Origin: Rhabdophis nuchalis
Lineage: Eukaryota > Chordata > Lepidosauria > Squamata > Natricidae
Direction of reading: 5' to 3'
Assembly: GCA_039707465.1 (NCBI GenBank)
Contig: CM077643.1
Span: forward strand, 328,293,419 to 328,357,418
DNA: 64,000 nt
Both the position numbers and the translations under genes were made by a program. Below the pieces are notes generated by a model. It worked only from the letters and a program-made list of their open reading frames with translations, was not told where the DNA came from and searched no databases. Shown here one piece after another: positions 9,947-20,768 of this stretch (the stretch's first letter is position 1; the number at the start of each line of letters is the position of its first letter).

Positions 9947-10145
9947 TTAGAAACCAGGAGACTTTGAATTCTAGTCACATCATAGGCATGAAAGCCAGCT
10001 GGGTGGCTTTGAGCCAGTCACCCTCTGTCAAGCCAATTCACCTTACACGGTTGTTGTGGGAAAAATATTAGGAGGGAGGAATATTAGGTACATTGATTGT
10101 CTTGAGCTATTTGTAAAAATACTAAAGGTGGGATGGAAAAAAACA

Positions 10146-11181
10146 ACAGCCTATTTAAATTTCTGTGGTGTTTATAACCTATTCTTATAAAGAAAATATT
10201 ATTTCCCACAACCTGGATTTCCTATCTGCTAGGTCCAAGTTACTGACAAGATTATTTATATTCATTGGTATTCAGTAATAACACCATATAATTGGTGATT
10301 ATGATTATGATTGTTTTGAGAAACTCAAGAAAGAAAGAAAATGTTTTTCTTCTTTGGTATGTTCTCTCTTTTTCACTTCTTGCATTTTTTTTCCAAAATA
10401 GAACTTTCTTTAGTCATATTTTTAAATTTATAAATTCAGAATAAACATGATATAAAAACAACATCTTATAGAACCCTGACACACTAATAAATGTAAATTT
10501 GCAAAACCTTGAAATTGTTGCTATCAATAACCAGAGTACAAACGTGGTCACAGACGTAAGTCAAACAAGAAAAAAACATTTGTAAGTATTGTACGAGAGA
10601 TTTCTTTATACAATCGTGGTTTCATTTCCTTTTTCTGATGTAGCCCCAGGTGACATAAAATGCATTAAGGTTCACATAGCCTAATATGGAAATTGGAATT
10701 GGGGAGGGCAAGAATGGACATTGGGTTTGCAGATGGAAGGGCCTCCAAAAATCTAGACACATGGTTAATGGTTAACAGATACTATCTGTTAGTATCAAAT
10801 TCATACTGACAAATAAAAATAATTGCTGATGGTACCTTGGACAATAAATAATTTAACTAAATAGCATATCCCAGTAATCAGTGCAATGTAATTTCTTTAT
10901 TGCTACTTATGGGAAACACTCAGAAACGTGAACACTGTAAGTTAAAAATGCAGGTTCTAAATGGCATCCTAGCCTCATACTTTTGATATCTACTTTATAA
11001 TATGGGTATTTCAGAACCAGAGCTGTTGCTCACTGATCCCTTCATTATCCTTCATGTTTTAATAGAAGCAATGAAACCCAACAAGTGTTGCTATAAAAGG
11101 CCTGGAGCTTACACATCCATTTATCTCCTTTTCAGGACTGCATTGTTCACATAGCTCCTATATTTGAAATCTGATGGATGA
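10146..11181. other. Unassigned AT-rich sequence
   Basis: No coding motif or repeat recognised. Confidence 0.5.
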
Positions 11182-11189
11182 GACTAATC

Positions 11190-11299
11190 CAGTGTTTCTC
11201 AATTTGGCAGCTTGAAGATGTGTGAACTTAAGTGCTGACTGGGGAATTCTGGGAAATGAATTCCACACATTTTCAAGTTGCCAAGGTTGAGAAATATTG
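11190..11299. mobile_element. Palindromic hAT-type MITE, 110 bp
   Basis: Begins CAGTGTTTCTCAA and ends TTGAGAAATATTG, inverted with a few mismatches; nearly the whole element is a palindrome (CTTGAAGATGTGTG paired with CACACATTTTCAAG). Flanked by GACTAATC (11182-11189) and GACTAAAC (11300-11307), 7 of 8 identical. The core contains the AATTCTGGGA motif shared with the MITEs at 35552-35660 and 59405-59538. Confidence 0.85.
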
Positions 11300-11662
11300 G
11301 ACTAAACAGAGTGGACAATTCTGCATCAATCATCAAATCCAAAACCTAATTTTTCACCTTGTCTAATCATTGTCCTACAAGTGGAAATCAAAACTATTAT
11401 ACAAATTATTCAATAGTAGGCATCTTGTATGTCAATATATAAAATGTTTTAGTAGCTGAAAGTATTTTATTGAATGTACTTAAAACATTCTTCTTATTTA
11501 TTGTTGGCCGTAATATCAACCTGTAATTGATTATCAATCTTTGTCATAAATATAATTATGACAAAATACTAACTTCCTAAAATGTTTTTGTAGTTACATG
11601 TTAATGATCGAAAGCAAAATGTTAGTACTGGCATTTGGTTCAAAATTTTTATTCAAGTCCTA

Positions 11663-12019
11663 GGTAAAGGTAAAGATTCTCCTCACACATATGTGCTAGT
11701 CATTCCCAACTCTAGGGGGCAGTGCTCATCTCTGTTTCAAAGATGAAGAGCCAGCGCTGTCCAAAGACATCTCTGTGATCATGTGGCTGGCATAACTAAA
11801 TGCCAAAGGCGCACGGAATGCTGTTACCTTCTCACCAATGGTGGTTCCTGTTTTTCTACTTGCATTTTTTACATGCTTAATAAACTGCTAGGTTAGCAGA
11901 AGCTGGGACAAGTAACGGGAGCTCACCCTGTTATGTGGCACTAGGGATTTGAACCGCCGAACTGCCAACCTTTCTAATCGACAAGCTCAGCGTCTTATCC
12001 ACTAAGCTACTGTGTCCCT
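11663..12019 (-). mobile_element. Sauria-type SINE, antisense
   Basis: On the minus strand it has a tRNA-like head with box B text (GGCAGTTCGGCGGTTCAAAT), a body (TCCCAGCTTCTGCTAACC; GGCGTTTAGTTATGCC-like) and a tail ending CCTTTACCTTTACC, which is the Sauria SINE architecture with a Bov-B-type 3' end. It is bracketed by ATTCAAGTCCTA (11651-11662) and ACTCAAGTCCTA (12020-12031), a 12-bp target duplication with one mismatch. It would depend on Bov-B LINE enzymes; none is encoded here. An ordinary uninterrupted copy, useful as the reference for the altered one at 57738-58123. Confidence 0.92.
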
Positions 12020-12269
12020 ACTCAAGTCCTACTTATGCTTTTTGGAATACTTTTTAACCTACAACATTTTGGTTCACCCTGGATGACTGCAGTCTGCAAG
12101 AAAAAGAATGACCCTAGCTCTTAATTCAATAGAGCTGTCAATGCTAAATCAAAAATTTCATTGGAATCCGTCTTTTAAAGGAAAATTGATATTTGGCTGT
12201 TCAGATGTTTAAGAGTATAATTTTTGGCATGAACCATGAGGACAATGATTTGCCATTTTGCTTCTGGGT

Positions 12270-12640
12270 CTAATTCAAGGTGCCGATGTTGACCTTTAAA
12301 GCTCTTTGTGGCATGGTGCTGGGCTGAGTTATTTTAGGGTCTGCCTCTTTCCAACTGTATCTGTCCATTCCATATGATGTGGCAGAATTCAGCTCGGAGC
12401 AACTCTGGCCGGGTCCCAGGAGGTGAGCCTTCTTTGACATGGCACTCTTATTATGAACATCTTCTCCCTCTCCTCTGGATTACTGTTTTACTGCTGATTC
12501 TTTGGAAGTCCTTTGTTAATGCATTACTGTTGATTCTTTGGAAGTCCTTCAAAGCCTAGCTATACTATCAGACCTTAGGACAGCAAGGGACTTGTAAGGT
12601 ACTGAGGTTATTTTTGTTTTGTTGTTAACATATGTTGACC
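12270..12640 (+). mobile_element. Probable decayed L2-like LINE fragment
   Basis: Plus-strand pieces such as TTGACCTTTAAAGCTCTTTG (LTFKAL) resemble the FKALHG segment of the L2-like LINEs, followed by interrupted coding. It also contains a near-tandem duplication of GATTCTTTGGAAGTCCTT (near 12498 and 12532). Weak assignment. Confidence 0.4.
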
Positions 12641-13332
12641 TTTCTCAGCCATTGTTATTTTAAATTTTTGATACTTGTTTTTTTTTAATTTTTTTATAGC
12701 TTTGTACATTTTTTTTGTGAGATGAGTAGTCACATAAATTTTAGATACATAAATAATTCTTAAAACCTATGGTGGGAAAAGATGAAGATTTACATTATGT
12801 TGATTTACAAGGCAGCCCACAATTCCAAGAGTGATCAAGTCAACATTAATTGTTCTACCACACAGTTTTGGGATAGATATTGTGTAAGTATAGAGATCCT
12901 TAGTTTTTCCATTAATCCGTTTTCATTATTGTCAGGGTCTCATTCTGAGCAAATTTTTGATATTTTTATTTAATCAAACATCTCTTTATGATACTAGATG
13001 AACTCTGAATCTGTAGGGGTACCACCCATTATTTCCACAGTGCCATATTCATCACATATAGAGGTAACTCAGTGAGTTAATCCTATATACTACTACTACA
13101 GCTCCCAGCAGTCTACTTCACTGAATTTAAAAAAAGGCACACCTCTTCCTTAAAAAAAATCCCCACCCATCCTTTGGTTATAACCCATCAGCCAAGCCAA
13201 CAGAAGCTTAGCATAAAGGGGGCTCTTACTACTACATATTTCATTTCTTTCTGTCAAGTTACAGATTATTTTTTTAAGTTTTTAATTATAGCTTGAAACC
13301 CCTCCAACCCCCAACCCCCCAAACTATATTTT
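12641..13332. other. Unassigned AT-rich sequence
   Basis: Poly-T and poly-A runs; no gene or repeat recognised. Confidence 0.5.
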
Positions 13333-13826
13333 GGGCAGATCCATGGCACAGGACCTAGTTATCTACAGGATCGCATCCTACCCCATACATCCCTTCGGCC
13401 GATATGCTCCCACAGAGAGGGACTTCTCTGGGTGCCGTCCACCAGGCAATGCCAGCGGGTGACGCCCAGAGGAAGGGCCTTCTATGTGGTGGGCCCAACC
13501 CTCTGGAACGACTTACCCCCCAAACTTAGAATGACCACGGATCTCCGTTCCTTCCACCAGAAACTTAAAACTTATTTTTTCCAACAGGCCGGCCTGGCCT
13601 AGTTCACACCACCTAGCCTATAGTCTGCAGTTAAATTGTTTTAATTGGTTTTTAGGGACACAGTTTTAACTTATTTAATTTTTTTTTTAGCACAGGGATA
13701 CTAATTTAATTTGGTTTTTAAATGTTGTATATTGTTATGTTTATATATGTTTTTTAAATTTCCTGTGCACCGCCCCGAGTCCCTTCTGGGAAAGGGAGCG
13801 GTATATAAATTGAATAAAAGTCTAAA
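13333..13826 (+). mobile_element. L2-like LINE 3' end, sense
   Basis: Codes, with few disruptions, for the end of ORF2: CATGGCACAGGACCTAGTTA (HGTGPSY), SHREGLLW-like, RVTPRGRAF-like and LWNDLPPKLRMTTD-like segments, then FFQQAGLA and a stop near 13600. The 3'UTR includes TTTCCTGTGCACCGCCCCGA and GGTATATAAATTGAATAAAA at the end. Same family as 3298-4345 (-), 21590-21765 (+) and 50441-50900 (-). Confidence 0.85.
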
Positions 13827-15904
13827 GATTTGTGATCATTAAAAACTCCTGATGATCGGAAATAAGACAGGCATTAACCCTTTCCAAGTATCTGTAAAGA
13901 AATGAGCCTTTATTCTGAAATGTTGCTGTAGCTGCTTGAAGTAATTGTCAGAGGTTTTGCCCCTCCCTACAGCTCCTTAAATCTAGCATTACAGTGCAAT
14001 TGTCCTCCCTCTTTAATAACCCTAATATCATTAATAACTGTTTCCTGTTGCTGGATGATTGCTCAGGGCAATTCTTATTTTTGTTTTGTGATATTTGCAG
14101 TTTGGGTCCTGCAGTCCTATCTACACACTGTTGCAAGATTAGATGAAGTAGGCTGGTTTTTTTGTTTGTTTTGTTTTTTGTTTTTATCAAGCTGCTGGGT
14201 AATTCTGTCCACTTCATCTACAATTTTAGTATTGTGCTGGGGGAGTTGACCTGTGTAAATGAAGGATTATTTTAGCTTCAGTATACAGAAAATGACATGG
14301 GGACACCCTCTTTCAGCCTATACCTGCTGAAGGTAAGAGAAAAAAACATTCCCCTCCCTTTTTTTGGAACAGATCACAGATTGGAATAATAGCATCTAGT
14401 GTTTTCCCTTTTGTTTTGCTAAAAAAAAAGAGGTGGTTAAACAGAGTTGATTTTATAGACTGCTGTTGTTACCATAGGAAAGTTGTTGCTGTACAATTTT
14501 CTCCATTAACTACTATTACAGGTAGTATAATGGGAGTATACAGTATTACTGGGAGATTCTATTACAGGTTTCTTCTAATAAGCCAAAATTATTTCTAAAC
14601 CCTGCTGACGTCTATGTTAAAGTGTAATAGGCACTGAATGTTTTCAGTTTAGCTTGATGACATCAACCATTTTCATTTAATATGATTGCTGCTGCAAAAC
14701 ATGATGTTTTCCTAAGAATAATTAGTGTCGGATTAAGAATGGATAATCCTCTGTACAAGTGAATAAATCTGAGAAGGGTGATAGCAGACAGCTAATAATT
14801 ATTCAGCGTTTACTTTGCCCATTTTTCTTTGTTATGTTGAGTTTCTCTTATTCATTTTTCCTCATCAGCAAACAATGTTATATTCCAGTAGAGAAGCTCT
14901 GCTTTGTTTGAAATGGAGCCTTTACTGAATTGTTCTGAGTGTCTGGCCTTGTAGCATAGAAGAGAAAGGCTATTACAACAATCCTCCAGTTGTACATTTA
15001 TAGGGGATAAAAATGATACCTTGGAGAATATTGGAGCACATAGATTCTATATTCCCCTAAATTCTCTACATTTTATTTTAATTACTTTAAGTCCAGTTGT
15101 AAAGGTTATGCAGACAGCTGTTGCTGCTCCTTAATTTTACAGTTATTCCTGTTATGTATTAGGATAGATAGGAAATATAATTCTTCATGTGCTTCATTTC
15201 CTATGTATCTGTGTAAATAAAAGAAACAGTTTGGGTTGGGTCCAGATTTAGTCCTAAAAGATCCACTGAAATAACTGGAGAAGTTAGCCAAGATGAAATT
15301 AAGCCTCATTGATTTCACTAGGTCTCCTTTAAATAGGATTATGTTTCAATCAAACTTTTCATGCAATACACAACATATGCAGGACATTATTTTCCAATTG
15401 GAGAAAAATACTGCACAACTCTTAACTTTTGACAAGAAATAATATGATCTGAGATCTGCCATTAATCCATTACCCAATTAAAATAATTATTCTTGAATTG
15501 CTTTAAATTTTAATATATTATTTTATCACCTACTTTAACATTTAGTCTGTTTACATTTTATTTTTCTTAATGTTTTATAATATATTTTATAGTGTTTTAA
15601 AATAGCTGCTAACTAACTAGCTTTTGTATGATAGTACTTACCATATTATTGTTCCCTAAAGCTCTCATCTGGGGAGCTTTTAATTTTATCAATAATATAA
15701 TAGAATTGTATCAACATTATTTTACCAACATTTATTCCAGTAATTTATCCAGAAAAATGCATGCATGCTGTAGCATCATATGTGCATCAGTGCATCAGTG
15801 CTGTAGTATGCTAGAATGACAGATGTTGATGAGTATGCTGTGTAAACTTAATGGCAAACCAGTTAGATCAGGAGCATAACATTGTCATCACATAATGTAT
15901 CGTA
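13827..15904. other. Unassigned sequence
   Basis: No repeat recognised except a weak inverted pair near 14131-14226 (AGATGAAGTA and its complement). Some moderately GC parts could be conserved non-coding DNA, but that cannot be judged from one sequence. No supported gene. Confidence 0.5.
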
Positions 15905-15990
15905 AATTTTTTTCCCTTTGCTAAACCAGGGGTGGGCGTGGCCAGCATGTGACGCATCCGGCCCATGGGCCGTGAGTTTGACATCCGTGA
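15905..15990. mobile_element. Truncated hAT-type MITE fragment
   Basis: Shares TTCCCCTTTGCTAAACCAG, CATGTGACGCAT-like and GAGTTTGACA motifs with the complete element at 27088-27207. The left terminus is missing and the right one is altered. Confidence 0.6.
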
Positions 15991-16109
15991 GTTAGATGAT
16001 ATCCTGATTCATAATGATTATTAGGACTTTCCAACTTTCATTCTGAGTTAATTCCAAGATTATTTTCACACATATTGTTACCAGGTCAGTTTTAATTTTT
16101 TATACTTAG

Positions 16110-16180
16110 GTTTAACAGTTGTAAGTCACCCAGAGTCATGTGACAGAGAGATGGCTGGTAGATAAATTTAATTAATAAAG
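16110..16180 (+). mobile_element. SINE/LINE 3' tail fragment
   Basis: GTAAGTCACCCAGAGTC followed by GATAAATTTAATTAATAAA, the style of SINE and L2 3' ends in this window. Only the tail is present. Confidence 0.4.
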
Positions 16181-16214
16181 AAATAAGGTTGCACGCTGAT
16201 GTTTACATATCTGA

Positions 16215-16808
16215 TAGTAGTTGTCTGTGTTCAATTTGCAAAAAATGGGCCATTTGGGAGCTTTACACAGTGCAAAAAGGGTTTTTTTCCCCTTTTCGGA
16301 AAGCTGTTTAGTTAGAGTGATTGATGAGAATTACATTGGTCAAGTACTGTGCCTGCAGAAACAAAGATTTGTTCCAAAGGTGGCCAGTGATTTCCTTTTC
16401 CAGCACATGGGTAAATACACCTGGAAACATCTACCTACCTACCTACTCTCTCTCTCTCTCTACCTACCTATCTTCTATATTTCTCTCTCTCTCTCTCTCT
16501 CTTTTTCTCTCTCTATCCCTCTACCTACCTACCTATCTACACTCTCTCTCCCTACCTACCTACTGTATTTCTCTGTCTCCTCCTCTATCTACCTATTTAC
16601 CTACTCTCTCCCTCCCCCTACCTATCTACTGTATTTCTCTCTCTCTCTCTCTATTTCTTTCTCTCTATCCCTCTACCTACTTCTCTATCTTCACACATTC
16701 TCTCTCCCTACTTACCTACTACTGTATTTCTCTCTCCCTCTCTCCCTATCCCTTTATCTACCTACCTTCCTACCTAACTACACACTCTGTCTCCCTCCCT
16801 CCCTACTG

Positions 16809-16870
<62 letters not shown>

Positions 16871-17053
16871 CCTCCCTCCCTCCCTCCCTCCCTCCCTCCC
16901 TCTACTTACCTTCCTACCTACTCTCTCTCTCTCCCTACCTACCTACTGTATTTCCCTCTCTCTCTCTCTATCCCTCTATATACCTACCTACTTTTTTTTA
17001 AAAAAATTACCTCTTCAAAACCTGGGTGCGTCTTATACTCTGAAAAATATGGT
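16215..17053 (+). repeat. Probable larger repeat unit containing the satellite
   Basis: The flank 16215-16425 and the right end 16993-17053 (GGGTGCGTCTTATACTCTGA, ending ATGGTA) look like parts of one element: the right end matches the termini of the MITE at 20011-20768. The long frames across 16221-17078 are only translations of the CTAC/CT satellite and are not genes. That both flanks belong to one element is inferred. Confidence 0.45.
16429..16992 (+). repeat. Compound CTAC/CT satellite with repeating higher-order unit
   Basis: About ten irregular repeats of a unit of roughly 45-65 bp built as (CTAC)n, TACTGTATTTCTC, (CT)n, CTATCCCTCTAC. Inside is a pure CT run (about 16810-16866) followed by CCCT units to about 16902. 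The same higher-order unit occurs at 48068-48368 and 48643-48692. Confidence 0.9.
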
Positions 17054-17329
17054 ACATAAATGCACTTGCTTGATATGAAAGGAATCCTGTTGTGTTTTCA
17101 GGACAATGATTCTAAATTCCCTCTCATTGATTACACATAGTATTTCACAGTCTGAAAATATTTAATTCACTTCTTTATCAGAGTATGTATAAGGTTGCTG
17201 GGGCTATTTTTTCCTTTGATTGAAATCACCCGGTTATTTAGAATGAAAGAAGAGGTAGAATGATGTGTGTTTCCAATAATACATGGATACTTTCAAAATT
17301 ATAAAATAAATTGTTCTCTATTTATTTTT

Positions 17330-17396
17330 ATTTTTTATTTTATTAAATTTATACCCCGCCCTTCTCCTTGTTAGGACCCAGGGCCTATTCAAGACT
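17330..17396 (-). mobile_element. L2-like LINE 3' tail fragment, antisense
   Basis: TTTATTTTATTAAATTTATA then CCCCGCCCTTCTCC: antisense of the tail GGGCGGGGTATAAATTTAATAAAAT seen as pieces at 23945-24010 and 24538-24592. Confidence 0.65.
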
Positions 17397-17543
17397 GTTT
17401 ATCTTTTCTAACTACTTCTAAATAAACACAATCAAAGTATGATGTATAAACTTATCATAACAGTACAAATGCTTGAAAACAAGGCAGCTGATAAAGATAC
17501 AAAGGGAAAAAAAGAAAATTTCTATTTGAAATAAATGTATAGG

Positions 17544-17957
17544 TAGTTATCATCTTATGACCACAATTGAGACTGTAATTTTCATTGCTAAACAAGGAGT
17601 TTGTTAAGTGAGTTGCACCCAATTTCATGGTGCTTTTTTGCTGTGGTCATTAAGACAATCACCATGGTCATTAAGTGAATTGTGTGGTTAAGTGAATTTT
17701 TATTTTTCCATTGACTTTGCTTGTTGGAAGCTAACTGAGAAGGTCACAAATAGAGGTCACATAACCCTGGGACACTTGAACTGTCATAAATGCATGCCAG
17801 TTGCCAAGTGTCCAAATTTTGATCAATTGACCTTAGGGACACAGCAATAGTTGTAAGTGTAGGACCAGCTGTAAGTGTGAGGATCGGACTTTTTTCAGCA
17901 TCATCATAACTTTGAATGGTTGGTAAATGAGTGGTCATAAATCAAGGACCACCTGTA
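17544..17957. mobile_element. Non-autonomous DNA element (MITE family A)
   Basis: About 410 bp. Repeated TTAAGTGA motifs, CATTGACTTTGCTTGTTGG, and an end reading AAATCAAGGACCACCTGTAT that mirrors the start AGGTAGTTATCATCTTATGA. Reverse-orientation homologue of 20769-21376. No coding capacity. Confidence 0.8.
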
Positions 17958-18087
17958 TGCTGGGTAACCAAAGGGATTATCCAGAGCCATTTTTAATTCA
18001 GTCTGTAGCCCTTCAACATTCCTTAGTCTTTCTTTGATTGAATGTAATTTTATATCCAGTTACTTTTTTACTGAAGGGACCAAGGCA

Positions 18088-18455
18088 GTGATGGCTTATC
18101 TTTTTGTTGTCATGTGCCAAAAGAGTGCGCGTGCCTACACACATATTGCAATGTATCCACAATCCCCCCTGGCATGCCTGGGCCCCTGTGCATGCGTGCA
18201 CAACCTCTGCACTCCCCTGTTCCCCCATCATGTGCACGTGACCCCTTGTGCTTTCCCTTCCCCTTGCGCATGGACGAGCAACCCACCACACCCTGTTTTG
18301 TGTCTAATAGGCATCCCTGCAGCATCCTGGGAGCAAAAACAGGTGACGGGGCATTCCACCACCACCCATTGCCCCCATGCAGGCACATGTCTCCCTCGTG
18401 TGCCCCACCCCCTGCGCATGTGCAGCAGTACTCCGAAAATCAGCTGGCCAGACTA
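18088..18455. mobile_element. Partial hAT-type MITE (CAGTGATGGC family)
   Basis: Begins CAGTGATGGCTTATCTTTTT, followed by a CA/TG- and CpG-rich body with GCGCGTGCC and CATGCGTGCAC, as in the copies at 62871-63264 and 30279-30645. The far terminus and a target duplication are not visible; the element seems to break near CAGCTGGCCA. The long frames across it come from its GC-rich composition and are not genes. Confidence 0.6.
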
Positions 18456-19179
18456 TCTGTTAATAATGCACAATGGAGCTGACCCGTGCAATAGGTTCAC
18501 CATCACAAGACTAGGGGTAAATATTATTAACATCTGTTTTTATACTGTTTTCTGTCCGAAGTGTGGCTTTGCTCAAGGCTATAATAGGGCTCAATTAGTT
18601 TCTCTCCCCCAGATAAATGAAGCAGCCCTCAGAAGGATTAGGGTAGATGAAATGCAAACTTTTTTTCTGGCCAAAAGACTCAGCCCATTAAAAACCTGTC
18701 GTAGAAATTTCTGACATTGGCTTCAGATGCGATTAGCTCTCAGCCACTAGCTTGTTATTCCCTGCCATTTCTTTCCTAAAGAAAATGAAACAACTAAAAC
18801 TATGGTTTCACAGGTAAAAGAATAGCCACTGATGAGAAAGAGAAGGATAAAACTTACCCTTGTAGAAGTCTGCAAGTATGCTAAGTAACAGTGTGACCTT
18901 TATCAGATTGAATGGATTGTATAGCTTCTGTTGCATTCTGTACCGCAAATGAATAAGGTAAGCCTAGAGGACAAAGTGTGCTCTTTCATCTGCTTTTCTA
19001 TCTTAAAAATCTTTTTCGGAAAACTTAATCCTTGCGATTTCCTGCAGCCTTTTCAAGCATTTGACAGGTAATCTGGAGTTTGGTTTGGTTTTGGGATGAG
19101 TTCATTTTTCTTCCTGAAAACAGTAATTCAAAAATATTTTGTTTGGAGATCAGCTAATTTTAACCACTAAATGTTGGTC

Positions 19180-19180
<1 letters not shown>
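18456..19180. other. Unassigned sequence
   Basis: No repeat recognised. 18550-18800 is less AT-rich and without repeats and could be conserved non-coding DNA, but no evidence decides this. Confidence 0.4.
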
Positions 19181-19264
<84 letters not shown>

Positions 19265-19281
19265 ATCTATCTATCTATCTA
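19181..19281 (+). repeat. (TATC)n microsatellite, about 100 bp
   Basis: About 25 tetranucleotide units with one interruption near 19262. Long uninterrupted run, so likely polymorphic. Confidence 0.97.
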
Positions 19282-20010
19282 ATTATATTTGCTGTATTTC
19301 TATACTTCTATATATAATATAATGTATATTTGCTGTATTTCAAGGTAAGGTAATTATTTACAAACAATTACTAAATCTAGCAAAGAGTACAATTATGGTA
19401 GGCTGGGACTCAGAACACAATTATGGTAGGCTGGAAAACATGAACCAGTGAAACAAGCTAGTCACACACAGATCTCACTATCATAGCATTGGGCCAGCAT
19501 TTTCCCAATCTCACTAACAGATTATTGTTCTGCACATTAACATGTTACATTTCCTCTTTTATTCTTATTTCTGTTCATTTTCTGTAGTGAAGTCTCAACT
19601 GAATAAAAGATAAATAGTTAATAAATAATAGTTGGAGCAAGAAAATTATGACAGCTATTGACCAATTTAGGTCAGTTTGAAAGATGTTTCCAATTTTGCT
19701 AGTTTTGGTAGTTATGCCTTTCCCTTATATCTTACAGAGTCATTTGTCAGTCTGTGCCTAAAGGTACCTATCGCTCTAGAATTAATTTTCAGGGAACAGA
19801 ATTAGAGGATTTCCACTAATGGGAATTCTCTGCTCTTTTGTTTGTAGGATATAAAAATCTAATCATGGTCAATCATTTATTAATCCTAAGTAATACATTC
19901 ATTCTAAATTTAGATACACATTTTTGGAATGGAAGGAGCTATGCTAGCAGAGCTAGATTTAGGCATAAACCAAGCAAGCTATTTTTAGGGTTTCTCAGAT
20001 CTTTTACAGG
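19282..20010. other. Unassigned sequence
   Basis: Contains a short direct repeat ACAATTATGGTAGGCTGG (near 19390 and 19419); otherwise nothing recognised. Confidence 0.5.
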
Positions 20011-20768
20011 TACTGTATTTTTCAGAGTATAAGACACACCATTTCCCCCCCCCCAAAAAAAAAGAGAGTGAAAATCTGGGTGCGTCTTATACTCTGAATG
20101 TTACTCATCCATCTGCTCTGTGATCCATTCGTCGGGGATCCTCACTTTCACATGGAGCCTGATTCTCAAAGCAGCCTGAGGAATTGCCTTCAAAGCTTCT
20201 TCAACGAAAGCATTTTTGGGTGGCAGCACCACGATCCCCTCCCCGATTCTAAAAAGGCCAAAAAAGCGCATCGTGTTTCAGGTGGCAGTTGGCTGCCACA
20301 TGAGGCACGAAGGCAGGAGGCAGCAGCCACAACGTGGGTTTCCTTTGCTGCCTGCCCACTCTGGGTGGCGAGCAGCTGAGCCAACAAGCTGGCAATCGGC
20401 TGGCTGCCTCTAATCTGCCTGCCCTGTCTCTGCGCCCAGCTCCTGCGCCCTCATCCATCCTTCTCGCTTTTCTCCCTGCGTCTCCCAGCCAATGGTGCTG
20501 GCCAGGAGAAAGAGAAGGCGAGTCTGCAGAGGAGGAAGAGGGTGTGCGGTTCTGCAATGTACACCGGGTAACTGGGAAGGAAAGCATTTTGAGGTGGCAG
20601 CGCATGCTGGACCTGCCTGCCACCTGAAGCACACTGTACTTTTTTGGCCTCTACATGCTCCCTTTTTGGAATCGGGGAGGGGATTGTGGTGCTACAGCCC
20701 AAAAAATGTTTTTTCATGATTTCCTCCCCCAAAATTAAGGTGCATCTTATCCTCCCAAAAATACGGTA
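20011..20768. mobile_element. MITE of about 758 bp with long inverted arms
   Basis: Starts TACTGTATTTTTCAGAGTAT and ends CAAAAATACGGTA, imperfect terminal inverted repeats (20038 CCATTTCCCC and 20731 AGGTGCATCTTAT sides also pair partly). An inner pair of arms is clearer: 20209-20285 (TTTTTGGGTGGCAGCACCAC...) and about 20620-20713 (...GGTGCTACAGCCCAAAAAA). GC-rich core. The frames at 20098-20734 are translations of this element, not genes. Confidence 0.8.

Larger units (their letters stand above)
9487..10145 (+). mobile_element. tRNA-type SINE, split by a retrotransposon insertion
   Basis: The two halves 9487-9531 and 9947-10145 join into a SINE with a tRNA-like head (GTGTAATGATTAGGACACCA region), a conserved body (AGCCAGCTGGGTGGCTTTGA, TTGTTGTGGG) and an LINE-like tail (GTCTTGAGCTATTTGTAAA). 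The 415-bp insert 9532-9946 and a duplicated 16-mer separate the halves. Tails of similar type occur at 16110-16180 and 29290-29365. Confidence 0.7.

Noticed and set aside
16429..16992. Possible CRISPR array or regular direct-repeat system
   Set aside because: Repeats are of irregular length, without unique spacers of constant size, and the DNA is vertebrate. It is a satellite.
16221..17078. Two overlapping long frames (285 and 226 codons) rich in Ser, Leu, Tyr, Pro
   Set aside because: They are translations of the CTAC/CT satellite in two frames. A periodic tetranucleotide repeat without stops gives long frames with no protein meaning.
18034..18714. 226-codon plus frame with Cys/His-rich content
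   Set aside because: It crosses a GC- and CA/TG-rich hAT MITE body, and overlapping frames are open on both strands there. No domain is recognisable.
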